Positions 46,471 through 58,449 of a DNA stretch of 64,000 nucleotides are shown piece after piece; positions within the stretch are counted from its first letter, which is position 1; every line of letters begins with the position of its first letter. The notes under the pieces are model-generated. The model did not search any database and was not told the DNA's origin. It saw nothing but the letters and a program-made list of their open reading frames with translations. The stretch covers positions 2,480,001-2,544,000 of the forward strand of contig JABYQN010000007.1 of the NCBI GenBank assembly GCA_022606135.1, written 5' to 3'. Made by a program: the position numbers and the translations under genes. This DNA is from Fomes fomentarius (lineage: Eukaryota > Basidiomycota > Agaricomycetes > Polyporales > Polyporaceae).

Positions 46471-48059
46471 CGGGCCCTCTGCGGAGAGACAGATCCACTC
46501 AGAGCACAACCGGCGGAACATCACACGGACATGTGTACGGTATCTGCCGCAGCACGCATGCCGCCAATCCAAATTGACAGATGGGACAAACAGTCCATGT
46601 TCGGACGACGTCCGAATCTGTATCTGCGTCGTCGTTCTGCCCCTCTAGATCTACTGACGGGTGACCACAGACCACAGACCACATACCGCAGAACCATAGG
46701 GTCAGACCGTATCAGGAAGCTCTAGAAACTCAACACACACCGGCGGCCAAGCTGCGCACGTCACCAACCTGCTGGCAGAGCGCTGCACCGTCTGTGCGTC
46801 TGGCAATTTGAATCTGAGGCGGCTCTTGCTCTTGCGCCCCTCCCTTCCGTCCAGAGCGGTCCGAAGCCGAAGACGCAGCACACTGGAACCTTCCGGGTCC
46901 GCGTGCGCCGAGAGGGAGCATCCCGAGTATTCCTCCTCCTCCTCCTCCGTCCTCGCCCTTTACCTCCAGGACCTGTCGTCCACGATACGTGATTCCACCG
47001 TTAGCCTATCAACGTGCAGTATGATACCGCCCACCGTGACGTGCCCGCCTGCTTCGAATTCGAACTCATCAACTTTCTCTCCCTTCCCTCGCCTTGGCTG
47101 CTGCATCCGCCACAGAGGAGCGCGTGCGCATGGGCGGTACATGGCCGCTCTTACGTGTCCGATGGAGACGTTCAGTGTTGCACAGCCGCGCCTACTCCGT
47201 GTCAGCCTATCTGGTCAATGTCGACTGTCTCGATGCTCTCCCGCTCTTACCATTGGAGTGTGCAGCGAGTCTGCCGTACAGTACAAACACGGTGATAATG
47301 GCAGATGATGTCTCGAATAAAGCGGCTACACTTGATGGCCCTTATGTAAAGACCGCAGCTAGCACACGGTCAGCGGTACTCGACATGTCGACATGTAGAG
47401 GAGCCGAGATCATGTACATAAGAGGACAGCGGCCTGCGGAAAGTCTAACCCGACTAAAGTCTAACCTGGCCGCACCACTGAGGTCGGATGTCCGGCACCT
47501 GTGTCCGATACTTATGTAATTGGTGCGTACTGCCCGGTCTGTCTGATCAGCGAGATCGGCCTATCCATCTTCTGCCTTCCCGCCGGATCTCGCGAAGTGC
47601 GCGAATTCCATGATTGAAGATTCGATATCAGCCATATGTATAGACAGCGGAGTAGAGATGCAAGCTAGTACAGGTGTTCAAAGGCACATGACATCATTCA
47701 CTACATCCAGATAGCGGGAACAGCGACAACACTAGAGAGACAGCGACGAGCGTATAACAGACGACAGAACAGGATACAACGAGGACAGCAAGTAGGGAGA
47801 GTGTGAAGATGTCCGGGTCTGACTAGAATATGTACAACGAGTCCGACTGCGAGAACAGTACATAAGCACAGACAGCGAGCACAAAGTGAGAACGTGAGGC
47901 CATTGAGCGTGAGACAGCGTTGGAGACAGCGTTGGAAACACATACACGAAACCAATCGTGACCTTCTAGCGTAGACCGGAAGACATAGATTGGCCGTTGG
48001 TTGTGGGACAAGGACGAGAGGCCCTAGTCGCGTCCCTGAGGTACGAGCGCGACAGCGTC

Positions 48060-48677
48060 CTACGCCGCTCTGTAGACAGGCGGCGGGGTTTGGGCCGAAA
48101 CCCGCTCACCGAGCCCAGTCAAACCCAGGGCCGGCAACGGTGAGAGCGGGATGGGCGACAGCGACCGCGGGTACGGGGGCGGCGGAGACGATGACGACGA
48201 CGACGACGACGGCGTCGGGGAGGACATGACAGAGTCGCGGATGGCGTCGGCGGCGGACTCGCGCTTGCGCCTGTTGGCGAGGCAGCGAGCGCAGTTGTCG
48301 CGCGAGAGCGCGGCGGTGGGGTAGACCATGCCGCCGCGCATGAGTGGGGTGTGGGTGCAGATGGGGTGGGAGGTTTGAGCATTGCGTGCGCAGCGGGACT
48401 TGCGCGCGACGAGGCAGAAGCCGACGATGAGGAAGATGAAGCCGACTGGGAGTGCGAGAGGAGAACGGGCGATGGGATAGAATGGAAAGAGGGAAAGGGG
48501 GAAGAGGGAGGAGGAAGAAGAGAGGGGAGGACAGAAATGAGTGGCGTCGAGTCAGGTCCGGCAAGAAGACGGGGTAATCAACATGAAGGACGTACCTAGG
48601 CAGACCACAATCTTGATGATGAGACCCGAGGATACAGAACCGCCGTCCATCACTGGTTCTTTCTGGAGGGGTGCCAT
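48060..48677 (-). CDS. PY/zinc-tail membrane protein family, member 3
   Basis: 155 residues. Exons 48677-48596 (82 nt, same as members 1 and 2) and 48445-48060; phase-1 intron of 150 bp. N-terminus MAPLQKEPVMDGG. Helix IIKIVVCLVGFIFLIVGFC followed by LVARKSRCAR. The tail has CTHTP...CARC with 19 residues between His and Cys, LANRRKRE, a Ser tract ending SPPPPYPRS, LPALGLTGLGERV, and the terminal TPPPVYRAA. It is closest to member 2 in sequence and upstream region, so the two probably arose by duplication. The cellular site is unknown; I see no cleavable signal peptide, so the helix likely acts as a signal anchor. Confidence 0.87.
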
Positions 48678-50857
48678 GGCAAGATGCTGGAACGCGTGTC
48701 TGCGGACGACGTCAAGCAATGACGAGGAGGCGCACAAGGGTTGTGCCACTTACTGTGTATCCGAGGATTATAGAGGGTGGTGCAGTCGGCGGCCAAGATA
48801 CGTGGAATAGTCGGGATGCCTGGGAGTGTATAGGGAGGAAAGAAGTAGGGCGCGTTGTGGCAGAGAGACGGATGAAGGGGGAATTATACATGGGAGGAGG
48901 GGAGGGTCACGGTGAGGATGCCGCAGAGGATCTGAGATCGTGGCGGATCTGTGATTCTGAATCTGAATGAGGCTGTAGAGTCGTCCTTTGCTTCCTATCA
49001 AGGAACCCCCAGTTAGAAGGCCGGCCGCGTACGGCGCATGAGACTGAGCAGAAAGACGACCAAGCAGATAGCGGAGCCATCGTGCAACGTGTACCGACAC
49101 GCACCTCAGGGTCGTCCTAACCGTAAGACATCGTCCAGCTTTCAAGCACCATGATGTGCATCCGAGAAACGCGAGGAAGCCAGAGAGCTGTTTCGAGTAA
49201 ATAGAGAGGCTGAGAGTGCTGCAGGGTGCATCACCGGAGAGGCCATGAATCTGATGATTTGTACGCGCGTTAAGCCGACATGACTCACCGGCGTTGCCAC
49301 GGTCAGGTGCGGTGCGTCTATGCGCAGCCAGCGGCTCAGTCAATTCAGAGCTGTCGGAGTTGCCCGAACATGCATTTATTCCGATACTTGACAGGATGCT
49401 CGGTAGAGGACGAGATCCGTGCTGCATCATACCATTGATGAAGAAATGAGGGTGAGCGATCCTCCGCACGATATCAACATTGGTGCAGTGCACCGACTCG
49501 GAGGCGCAGGAGGCCATAGCATAGGTCCGAGGATGAGGCTTACTCCGGGCTTACTTATCCTCTGCCTCCGACTCGAATCTATCTGCAATATCTGTCAGCG
49601 TCTACAAAAAGCAGATCTCGTTGAAAACGAACTTCTCCAAACTAGGGTTGCGTTCTTCATGCATCATCCTGGCCAAATAATCCCTAAGTTAGACACAGGT
49701 ACACAGTTATGTTTCCTACCCCGAGGGGGCATAAGTCAATGGTACAGATAGTGATAGATCACTTGTAAGACGAACCTTCAACCTAACAAGCTCTGGCAAG
49801 AAGCGGTCTTTATGACACTCCTGACAGCAGTATGCAAAACCTGTGTCAGCCTCTCTTCAGGGTGACCCAGATGACATGCAGTGTACTCTTGACCGACCCC
49901 GCTGCACGCTCCCCATACCGTAACGCGGCCGGTGGGTGCACAACTTAATTGCTGCAAGTCCAGACGTCGCGGTGTGCCACTGCTCGCTTATAAAATGCCG
50001 ATGCTCCTGCATTGCGCGGTCGCATAGTCTTTCATAGTATCAGCCTCAGCGGTGGAAAAAACGTACGCAACAAGATATGGTCCAAGGTGCACGATGTGGT
50101 AGTCAGCGAACTTCAAGATGATACCGGCGCTTGCGTGATGCCTGACACTCCGCGGCATCTAAAAAAGTACCCGCACTAGAGCGCTCATTATAAAGTGGGT
50201 GGTGCACTTTTTGAGCCTGTCCATCCGCACGCCACAACATCATCTCATAATGATACGCCGCATTCAGCACATGTACGGACTGTCAGCTCCAACCTCAGGT
50301 TCCGAACTGTTGCAACTTTGCCAATAGTATCATGGCCGGTGGTTTAACCACCACAATCATATAGTACAGCCTGCTTCTAGGCTGCACTGCTGCGTCGACT
50401 CCTCGCTTCTGATCTTGCGTACGACGACATGACGAAGACGCCGGGGAAGCCGCAGGAAATGCGACCAATCCGACTCCCTGGACCTATTCGGATCCTGGAT
50501 ACTTACGCCAGTGCTAGCTCGTAGAGTCCCGAAAATCGAAGGTCCGAATCTGAGCATTGGTTCCAAGTTAAGTCTCCAGAGCAACACATCGTTCGCTCCG
50601 GATTGGCTCCGTAGTATCCAGCATCGCTTGGAAGATCACGGAGTCTGTGGCGATCCGACCTTGACAATGGCAAGCACTGACAATGATGCTCTTCGGGCGC
50701 AGGGACGGTTGTGTATTAGGCTGCCACACTGGTCGCGCAGTGTGGGCATTTGGAGGCGAAGTTCGACCAGAATCATTACATAGCTTGAAGCCGGTGCGCA
50801 CGCCTGACAGTGGTAGGTTCTCGGTATAGTGGATGCATCCGCTATACTGAGTTGCTC
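48678..50857. other. Intergenic, no supported gene
   Basis: 48680-49300 is the member 3 promoter, with TATA-like ATGTATAATT on the minus strand at about 48882-48891 and the shared GATCTGAGATCG box. The remainder has short open frames (for example 50511-50783) with no motif I recognise. Confidence 0.4.
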
Positions 50858-51212
50858 GAGAGTGGCACTGTGAGAAGATATCCAGGCAAGGGAGAGCTTC
50901 TAGCATGGTTCGACAGACGTCCAGCCAACAGCATGTTCATGGAAACAAGCCTCGAACGATGAGGCCAACGCATCCTCCTAGTCACACAAGTGAGGGATAT
51001 GCACGACGGCATCTCGGACGCTGTCCCACTATAGGCAGCCGGAGGGGCCCGACACAAACTCGTCCCGTTCTTCCAGGCCTGTCAAGCCCAAGCCCGATAA
51101 CCGCGGGAACGGAATGGGCGACAGGTACGACGTCGGTGGATACGTTGTGATCGGCGGCGGGGAGGCCGATAGTGACGGGGAGGCCGATCGCGACGGCAAT
51201 ACGAGAGGTTTC
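50858..51212 (-). pseudogene. PY/zinc-tail family fragment (member 4), duplicate of the member 6 end
   Basis: The minus strand encodes a tail fragment (TTYPPTSYLSPIPFPRLSG, then LGLTGLEERDE) that closely matches member 6 (TTYPPTPYLSPVPLPPLSG). The frame is lost before the last PPxY and it stops at 51029. Similarity continues into the 3' flank (CGTGACTAGGAG-like, GGCCTCATCG, CATGCTAGAAG), aligning with 61674-62008 in the opposite orientation. No exon 1, helix or metal site is present. Confidence 0.8.
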
Positions 51213-51674
51213 AAGTTCAACTTTGGTCTCCATTGTTGGAGCAGTCCCGAGTCACCGCCACTGACTCCACGAAATTGGTACCATGCATCCCGACGGTCGA
51301 ACGATACGGAGTGATTGAGCGTGATCAACTACAGCACGTAATATATATATTGTCCCGCGACGCAACCGGGGCCGTGCCCTGCGCGCTGACGAGCTCATTC
51401 GAGATGCGAAAGAACGAGGCTGAACGGACGAGACTTGAGGAAGATATGGCCGATCGAAGTTCGATAGCCCTAGACGAGCGGACAATTCAATTCGAATTGG
51501 AACTTGGGCACCAGCGACAAACCGCGTAGAACCCTCATGGCGGATTGCCCAGCTCGTATCCAAAACATATATACACGAATAAACAAGATGCAACATGGAC
51601 AGCAGACAAAGGCAAAGGAAAACCCAAACAGCGGCTGGTGCAATGCCGTAGACATGAAGACCAAGCCTACAGCC
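51213..51674. other. Intergenic, no gene
   Basis: Lies between the family fragment and the SUN-domain gene stop. Nothing was recognised. Confidence 0.5.
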
Positions 51675-54600
51675 TCACAGCGAGTTGTTACTGTTCGTAC
51701 TCACAGCACCGACAGCATGTGTCCGTTCCCGCACGCTCTCTCCAGCCGCAGGAGCCACATCCACAACCGAATCGCACTCGGACGCATCCACGTCCGTGTC
51801 GACCCACGCATCGCCCTCGCTCGCGGAACCTTCGCTCTGCAGCGTCATCGACCTCCCTCTAGCCGGCGGCGAAGAAAGGTCGATGACATTGCCGTTAACA
51901 GGCGCGGGCCGCAGCGGGGACGGCTGGCGGATGATGCTACCTGTCGTCAACCGCCCTTTGCCCTTCCCCATATTCATTCCGAGCGTGATCGTGTCCGAGC
52001 GACTGATCGCCTCTGGGTAGACGAGAACCTGAGCTTCGGCGCGGTCTCCATCGAAGACGGCCTTGTCGTCGGCCCCGGAGCCACGGCGCGACAGTGTCGA
52101 GGGACCAGCGACAGGCGTAGGGTGGTCATCCTGGCTAATCCGTCTCGTAGGAGTTGAAGCTCCATTCACATCCGAGCTAGCCATCTTGACTTCATGCAAA
52201 TGCGCACTCCGCGCCCACCGCTTCGCGCTCTTCGGTACCGGGCCAAGCGCGATGCCCCCAGAGCTCGAGCGCTGAATGACGGGGCGCGGGCCAAACCCGA
52301 ACGCGTGGGATGAGGGCGAGAGGGGCACGGCTGCGCGGTGCACAAAGTGCCTGTTCGTCGGCGTATGTGGGCGCGCGAGCGCCTTTCGTATGTAACCGTG
52401 GGTGGTGTGTCCCCGGCGCATCCGACGCTGGTCGTCTGAGGACAGCGACTGGGACACTTGGCTGTCCGCTACGGAAGGGAAGGCGATCTCGTTCTCTGAT
52501 TGAGAGAATCAAGCAAATTATGTAGGAAGCACGCAAGCCAAACAACGGAACACGGAACAAGTTATGTCAGGTGCTGCGGTAGTGCTGGCTGGGATGAGAC
52601 ACATACCTCCAGGGTTTTGCCCGACCATACGAGGAGGCGTCGAGCTTCGCGCACGCAGACGGTTGACGAGGTCACCACTAAAGCTCAGCGTTCGGCGACC
52701 CCAATCGCGGACGGTGCCCCTAGCGGCGGGAGGGTAGGCGTACTCCCCCTGGAGCCGCGGGTGAGCGCCATGAACACGAGGATGGTGAGCAGGAGGCACA
52801 GCTGCGCAATGCCGAGACGTTTCTCAAGGACAACCTGTGATTGTATGCGTCAGTGCGAAGCTGATGGTCAAGCAAGTTGACACGAACTTCGTCTGTGAGA
52901 AGATTCACTCTTGATAAGAGCTGGCGTTGCTCGTCCTCCAGACGCCTCGTCTGCTTCTCTAGCTCGACGACCGAGCGCTGGAAGAGCTGAGCCTGGGCCC
53001 GGCCCTGTGACGGAAGGAATCGTCAGTGCATCTCCACGTACATGTTACCCTCAAGACTTACAATGCCCTCCAGCCGACCGATGTCCTCGGTCAGCCGACG
53101 AAGAACCTCACGCATGCCAGCAGTCTGCTCTTCGACATAGCGCGCATATAGGGTGGTGTTGCCCTCGAGGGCGACGAGCCGGTTCATGATAGTGCGGTAG
53201 ATGTTCTCGCCGGTAGAGATAGGCGGTGTGGCATGTGAGGCGGAGATGGTGGTGAGGGAGGAGACATTCGGTGTCGCAGAGGATGCACGGACAGAGGAAA
53301 ATGTTGGAGAGGATGAAAACGAGTGCGATTGTGCCGAATCCGAATGCTGTGGGTGTTCAATAACTACTGATGATGACGATGACGAGGATGAAGATGATGA
53401 GTGATTGTCAGATGCCGTAGAGTGAGCGTGCGACGATAATGATACAGAGGTATTATACAAGTGGTCGTGGCGTGGCGAGTCATGGGAACCGTGTTTACTA
53501 TGTGTTTTTGGCGGGGAAATGATGTGCGTGGAATCCGATGTCGCACCGGACACGGGTATGTTCGACGGGGTAGATAGGTTGTACTGCAGAGAATCGAGGA
53601 TATTCGAGGTAACCGGGATCGAGTTCGTCACTTCAGTCGAAGCCAGGATGGTAGAGCTAGCACCAGCGTCGCCGGCCTGAGCGTCTTGAGGTGTGTGGGC
53701 TGCCACAAAGGATGATGGCACGGGTTCTGTAGGCCCAGCGACGGGAGCACTAGCCTCCTCGACCGAACGCTTTGCACGGCTCTCCGCTTCCCATGTCTCC
53801 CATTGCCACTCCTCGAGATGTGTGAGACCGTAGACGCGGAGGAGGGAGACGGGGCAGTAGTACTCGTTCCCGTAGTGTGAATGGAAGTCGATCCGAATGT
53901 AGCGATAGAAGTCGCGCAACGTCGGCGGGGTGTGGAAAGACTTGAAACATTCAATAGTAAATCAGCGCACAAATCTCGCAGGAAAGCACACGGAGAACAT
54001 CATCGTCCTCCGTGCACTACACGACCGGGAGCGCGAAGCGTCGACACTCACCTGCACCCCTCTGACATTCCGCGCCCGGAACGTCCCCGCCGGCCTCCAT
54101 TCGCCCGCAATCGTCTTTGCGACGCTGACAGAAAAGTCTTTGAACACCCCGCTGAAGAACTCGTAGTTTGCCAGCTGCACTGTGTCGACCCTTATATCTT
54201 CGCACAGCTCGACGATCACGTACTGCTTCTCCTCCGCACATGGGCTGAGCATATATCGGTCCTTCTTCGACGAGAGGATCGACGACGCGCTCTTCGCAGA
54301 CTTGTGCGCACCATGCACATGGGCAGAGCAGTCCAGGGAGGCGTAGTTGAACCGGTCCGTCAGTGGAATGCGGAAGTGCGGCGCCAGACGCTCTTCAGGG
54401 ACCGCGCCGTTGCCATTCTCCTGCGCATTGACGTCCGCGATGACCGATTCCTGCGCCTGGGTGGAGTGGGGTGCGTCCGGGACGGCGGTGGACTCAGAGA
54501 GGTTCTTGAGGGCTTTGTGCTGGGGACTGGCCTGCGCGGGCTCCCGTTCTGTCACTATTGAGAATTGCTTTGCCTTCCAGTCTTCAAACGAGAGGAGTAT

Positions 54601-54780
54601 GTCCTCGTCTTGTACAGGCTCCAGGGGCAGGAGTGGCCTGAGGCAGCATACAGGTTCCTCGTGCTGCTTGGGGGCGTGGACCGCGATGTCATGAAAGAGA
54701 TCGTTGGGCGTCGAAGGCGCGGCGAGAGCGGGGGAGGAGATGAGGAGGGCTATGAGGGACGTCGGAAGCAACGAGAACAT
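51675..54780 (-). CDS. SUN-domain ER membrane protein, SLP1-like
   Basis: The SLP1/OPT family, in yeast part of the Emp65-Slp1 complex that protects folding proteins in the ER. Exons: 54780-54052, 53940-53062, 53004-52888, 52834-52607, 52495-51675, about 925 codons. N-terminal signal peptide (LLPTSLIALLISSPALAAP). The SUN domain is at about residues 130-290 (RFNYASLDCSAHVHGA, DRYMLSPCAEEKQYVIVELCED, then DFYRYIRIDFHSHYGNEYYCP). A long Ser/Thr-rich spacer follows, then a coiled coil (VVELEKQTRRLEDEQRQLL), one membrane helix (LCLLLTILVFMALT) and a basic cytosolic tail. One base is missing in a G5 tract (minus-strand reading of 52745-52749) between ALTRGSRG and EYAYPP; restoring one G would rejoin the frames. 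This may be a sequence error. Confidence 0.87.
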
Positions 54781-55327
54781 CGTCCTCCTCGTTGTCTTCG
54801 TCGACGACCGCCACGTCGTAGTCGTAAGTCAAGAAGAAAGTTGTGATGTGCTCACGCCGACTTCATATTCATTCTATCTTATCATGCACATGAGCGCCCA
54901 CGCCACGTCAGTTTCAGGCACCAATGACAAGAGAAGAGACACACGCCCACAGATCCCTTGCTAGAAAACCTATGATTAGGAGTGTGTGGAGACTAGCTCA
55001 CGCACATAATTTTGCTGCATCAAGACAGCTGAGGATAGGTCGAACACGCAAAATCGCAGTATGTGCATAGGGACATGCACCACGAACACAAAGGTTACCC
55101 CAACGAACGAGCCTCGTTGTAAGATAGCCTTGCGGGGACAAATGGTATTATATGTACCGTACAGCACATGACTATAGAAGCGGAGAGCACTTGGCAGCGT
55201 GCAGCGAGCGTCCGCAGAGGGGAGGGGTATGCAGCGTGAAACATTGTCCGAGCTGGGCATATATGTATGTCAAATGCACCTGAGCACCTTTTCATCGCTG
55301 CAGTCTTGTGTTTCCATGTGGTACAAC
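54781..55327. other. Intergenic, no gene
   Basis: Contains the SUN-gene promoter and the 3' flank of the V-ATPase gene. The CATCGTCCTCCT-like sequence at the SUN start recurs in its first intron (53998). No gene. Confidence 0.5.
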
Positions 55328-56230
55328 TCATGCAGAGCACTACGAAATATGTCAGCGTCCGAACGCGCGTTGTATTGAAGCCTACTCACGACACCAGCGA
55401 CGTCAGCTGCCCTCGAGTTCATGATGAGCGCGACAATGAGACCGTAGAGACCCAACACTTCGGCGAAGATGAGAATGAGGATCTACGGCGGGTGTCAATG
55501 GTTAGGAACAAGGTAGAAGCAACAGCCAACACACCATGCCGACGAAGAGCCGTGGCTGCTGAGCGGTACCGCGTACACCAGCATCACCGACGATACCGAT
55601 GGCGAAACCCGCAGCAAGACCAGCCAAACCGACAGACAGACCAGCACCGAGCTGGACGAAACCTTGGAACAGAGTCATCTCCATAGTGACTACAATTCAT
55701 CATGAGCACCGCTACCGATGTACACAAGGTATGGGGCACACTCACGATTGCCGGAAATGAGGACGGATACGACGAGACCGTAGATCTAGGGAAGTAGACG
55801 TCAGTGACCACATGTATATTGAACTTGAATACCACACCCACAGCAATGATACCAGCCATGATAACGGGGATGACACACTTCATCATGAGGTCGGGTCGGA
55901 GGACGGACATGGCGGAAATGCCAACTCCTGACTTCGCCGTGCCATAACTGGGGGCGCAGTCGCAGTCAGTCCCTCTCCCGAGCACGTCACGACTTCTCTC
56001 ACTCACCTAGCACCAATACCTGCGGCATATAATCAACGAGACGTCCTGGAGGCTTCAGAAATAGATACTCACAAGTGAAGACGATTGCGCTGGTGCAACC
56101 CTGGACAACAGATGTGTTCGTCATGAGCCGACCTACTACGCAAGCACCGACATGGGCCGCTGATGGCGAAAGTGGGGCTACTCACCATGGCACCGAAGAA
56201 GGGCGCATAGACAGGGCAAAGCTCGGACAT
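55328..56230 (-). CDS. VMA3: V-type proton ATPase proteolipid subunit c
   Basis: Forms the proton-carrying ring of the vacuolar ATPase. Eight exons: 56230-56186, 56100-56073, 56019-56007 (13 nt), 55947-55842, 55785-55746, 55689-55535, 55482-55390, 55339-55328. They total 492 nt, 163 residues, the usual size. The protein begins [23 protein letters not shown] and has four helices. The conserved proton-binding Glu is in helix 4 ([16 protein letters not shown]). The [12 protein letters not shown] loop is completed by the 13-nt exon. It ends [13 protein letters not shown], comparable to the yeast Vma3 tail. Introns are 50-85 bp with normal GT-AG ends. Confidence 0.95.
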
Positions 56231-56594
56231 GATAGCAAAACTGAAAGACAGGAGTTGGACGACGAAAGTGTGAGCGGGCTCGACGAGGGGCACCTGTTGG
56301 ACGTTGGCTTCTTCGACGACGACCGCTTGGCTGGGCCATTCCGAACAGGAAATTGCCGAAGCTCCGCTTCAATATTTTAAGCTCAGAGCAGGATCACGGC
56401 CCGAACCGACGGTGACCTCATCTTTCCCATCTCTCTGACTCCGACTGCCAGCTCATGCTCTCATTCCTGCTCAATGTTCTCTGGTTCATATGCGTCTCCT
56501 GGTCTCGAATCGTTCTTTGAAAACTTTGACTGTGCTCAAGAACTCTCTGTGTAGCACTGAGAATGATGATGACTGTGCAGTGGCTCTCGTACTT
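56231..56594. other. VMA3 upstream region
   Basis: Non-coding, between the V-ATPase gene start and the next gene end. No TATA box was identified. Confidence 0.5.
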
Positions 56595-57107
56595 CTATCT
56601 TCCAGCACCCGAGTGCCAGGTCTGAAACGGCGATACAACATTCGCGCAGGCCTCGATACTTACAGAGTGTATGCACTCATTGACGTCCTCGGCAGGCTTG
56701 GGCAATGCAGCAAGGAACGTTCCAACAGCGCTCATGTGGTAGGACTGACGTCAGTCTCGTCCCTACCCCATACTCACATGAAATCTAAAAGGTGAGCTTC
56801 GTTGAGGCGATACTGTGTTCCTGGAACAAATCCCTGCGGAATGGGACTGTGTTAAAACCCTCTTCGCGTATTCAGCGTTGACAAATGCGGATTAAGCCTA
56901 CAGTCATACACCCTGCTCAAAGACGACCACTGCTGCGGAAAAGTCTCTCAACTACGGAGGGAAATCTGCATGATGAGCAGTATGCGTCGGTATCTCGGTT
57001 TATCTTACTACAGCATAGGCTACACCAGCAGTATCGTCACGGTCAATCGCGTCCCAAGCCTTTCCGAAGTGTGCTTGGGTGGGGCCCTCCCTATCTGCGC
57101 GATACAT
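56595..57107 (-). CDS. Small five-exon gene, unknown protein
   Basis: Minus-strand exons 57107-57009, 56951-56912, 56820-56778, 56730-56664 and 56621-56595 join into 92 codons with every phase correct and introns of 42-91 bp. The product reads MYRADREGPTQAHFGKAW, DAIDRDDTAGVAYAVLRD, then FEQGTQYRLNEAHLLDFIAV, FLAALPKPAEDVNECIHS, ending GAGR. The frame is open upstream (EKSPERERYSGGKS), so the true start may be in an earlier exon. I do not recognise the family. It looks soluble and helical. Phase agreement over four introns is the main support; it is a prediction without homology. Confidence 0.5.
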
Positions 57108-57772
57108 GCTCTTGCCACCACTGTAGCGTTCGCGTTCAGGTGATTTCTCCTCCGTGCTGAGACTTGTTGTGCTGGTTGCAAGAAGAGAGGCATCCTCTTA
57201 GCTTTTAAGACCTTGTCATTACTTCTCGTGGCTTGTTCTTCGAACTCTTGTCCGAAATGCTCGATCAGCGCTCTTTAACTCAGGCGGTCGAGAATCAGAT
57301 CCACCAAGTGGGCTTGTCGCGTGGGCTGCTTGTGACTCATGGAATCTCTCGGCGTCAGGTCTAGATGGACCTTGTATAAGCTCAATAGAACTTTATGAAT
57401 ATATGTGGGTGCACGCATCGACTTGCACCTGAGCAAGGCAGATTTATATTTGTTTCCCCCCAAGGACAAGGATGGTACTCCCACGCACCAGGTAAGCACT
57501 TCAGAAGCACCGCACAGGCGCCACACAGCCATGCCAAGAGGCCTTAATATTAATCTTAAGTATTCCAAGTTGCCCTCGGTGGTATAAAGCCTCAGCCCTT
57601 CTCCCTCTATCATGCAGTCCCCCCGGCTCTCTCGACGACCTCCGTAGTGGTCGTCTCATCAACCCCTCATCGTACATACACTCACTCTTCCACGCACCAC
57701 AGGGTGAGCTACATTGCTCACTGCTGCTGCGCACCCATCACCACTCCAAGCCCTCCCGTGCAGGTCGGAACT
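57108..57772. other. Intergenic, promoter of member 5
   Basis: No gene supported. Holds the upstream region of the plus-strand member 5 and the possible 5' end of the unknown minus-strand gene. Confidence 0.45.
57583..57588 (+). promoter_or_regulatory. TATA box of member 5
   Basis: TATAAA in the context GGTATAAAGCC, 185 bp before the ATG. Pyrimidine-rich sequence follows, typical of fungal transcription starts. Confidence 0.6.
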
Positions 57773-58449
57773 ATGGCCCCAAGCTCCACTTCCACCTCTA
57801 ACCAGGACCCTACGAACGGCCGTATCGGGCCCATGCTCGCCGTCTCTATGGTCGGCTGTCTGGGTGCGTGCTCCGTCTCATCTTATCTGTGCACCACATC
57901 CCTCATCCGTGCCCCGTACCTCTAGTCGGCTTCATCGTCCTCATCGTCTCCTTCCGCTACGGTTCACGCTGCCTCCGCGCATGCGGCTCCAAGCGCACTC
58001 GCCCCCCTCCCCCTTCCCCCTCCCACACCTGCCCGCACGCTCCGGCGACCCGTGGTGGAATCACCTACCCCGTCGCCTCTGCCGCCCGCTCCCGTTGCCT
58101 GCTCTGCGTGCTAGAGCAGCGCAAACGGCGCGAGGCGGCGGAGCGTGCCCGTGCGGACCGCGACTCGCTCGCGCTCCCGCCCCCGCCGTATCCTACCTCC
58201 GCTTCGCCGTCGCCTGTCTGGACTGGGACTGGGAGTTCTTCCCTCCCGCCCTCGCCGGAGGCGCTGGGGCGCGGTACCGAGGAAGCGCGCGAGGGAGTCC
58301 CTCCCTACACCGTTGCTGCTCCTGCTGCCCCGCCCCCGCGTACATCGCTGGAGCAGCGTAGCACGCATCGTGTCCGGCGCTGGCGTGTAGTCTTTGGTCG
58401 ACCTATCCTCCACCGACGCTGCGTCGTACGTCGTCATGACCATCCCTAA
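57773..58449 (+). CDS. PY/zinc-tail membrane protein family, member 5
   Basis: 204 residues, the longest member. Exons 57773-57863 (91 nt, three codons longer than the 82-nt exons) and 57926-58449; phase-1 intron of 62 bp in the helix. N-terminus MAPSSTSTSNQDPTNG. Helix MLAVSMVGCL|VGFIVLIVSFRYG, then Arg-rich GSRCLRACG. The tail has CPHAP...CLLC with exactly 19 residues between His and Cys, EQRKRREAAERARADRD, LPPPPYPTS, a Gly/Ser region and VPPYTVAAP. A basic extension (QRSTHRVRRWRVVFGRP) is unique to it. The GLGLTGL box is not obvious here, so it is the most diverged intact member. Confidence 0.85.

Larger units (their letters stand above)
44998..48059. other. Intergenic region between members 2 and 3
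   Basis: 45000-45560 is the member 2 promoter. 45560-47690 holds only short open frames, the longest at 46808-47308, with no recognisable motif; I do not call a gene. 47700-47990 is the repetitive GACAGCGA-rich 3' flank of member 3. Confidence 0.4.

Noticed and set aside
46808..47308. 166-codon Ser/Arg-rich frame as a gene
   Set aside because: No intron, motif or homology I can name, and composition close to translated GC-rich non-coding DNA.
51504..52275. Plus-strand frames opposite the SUN gene tail
   Set aside because: Shadows of the real minus-strand exon; the minus reading joins in frame with the upstream exons.
53350..53410. GATGATGACGATGAC-rich tract as a regulatory repeat
   Set aside because: It encodes the poly-Ser stretch of the SUN protein on the other strand.
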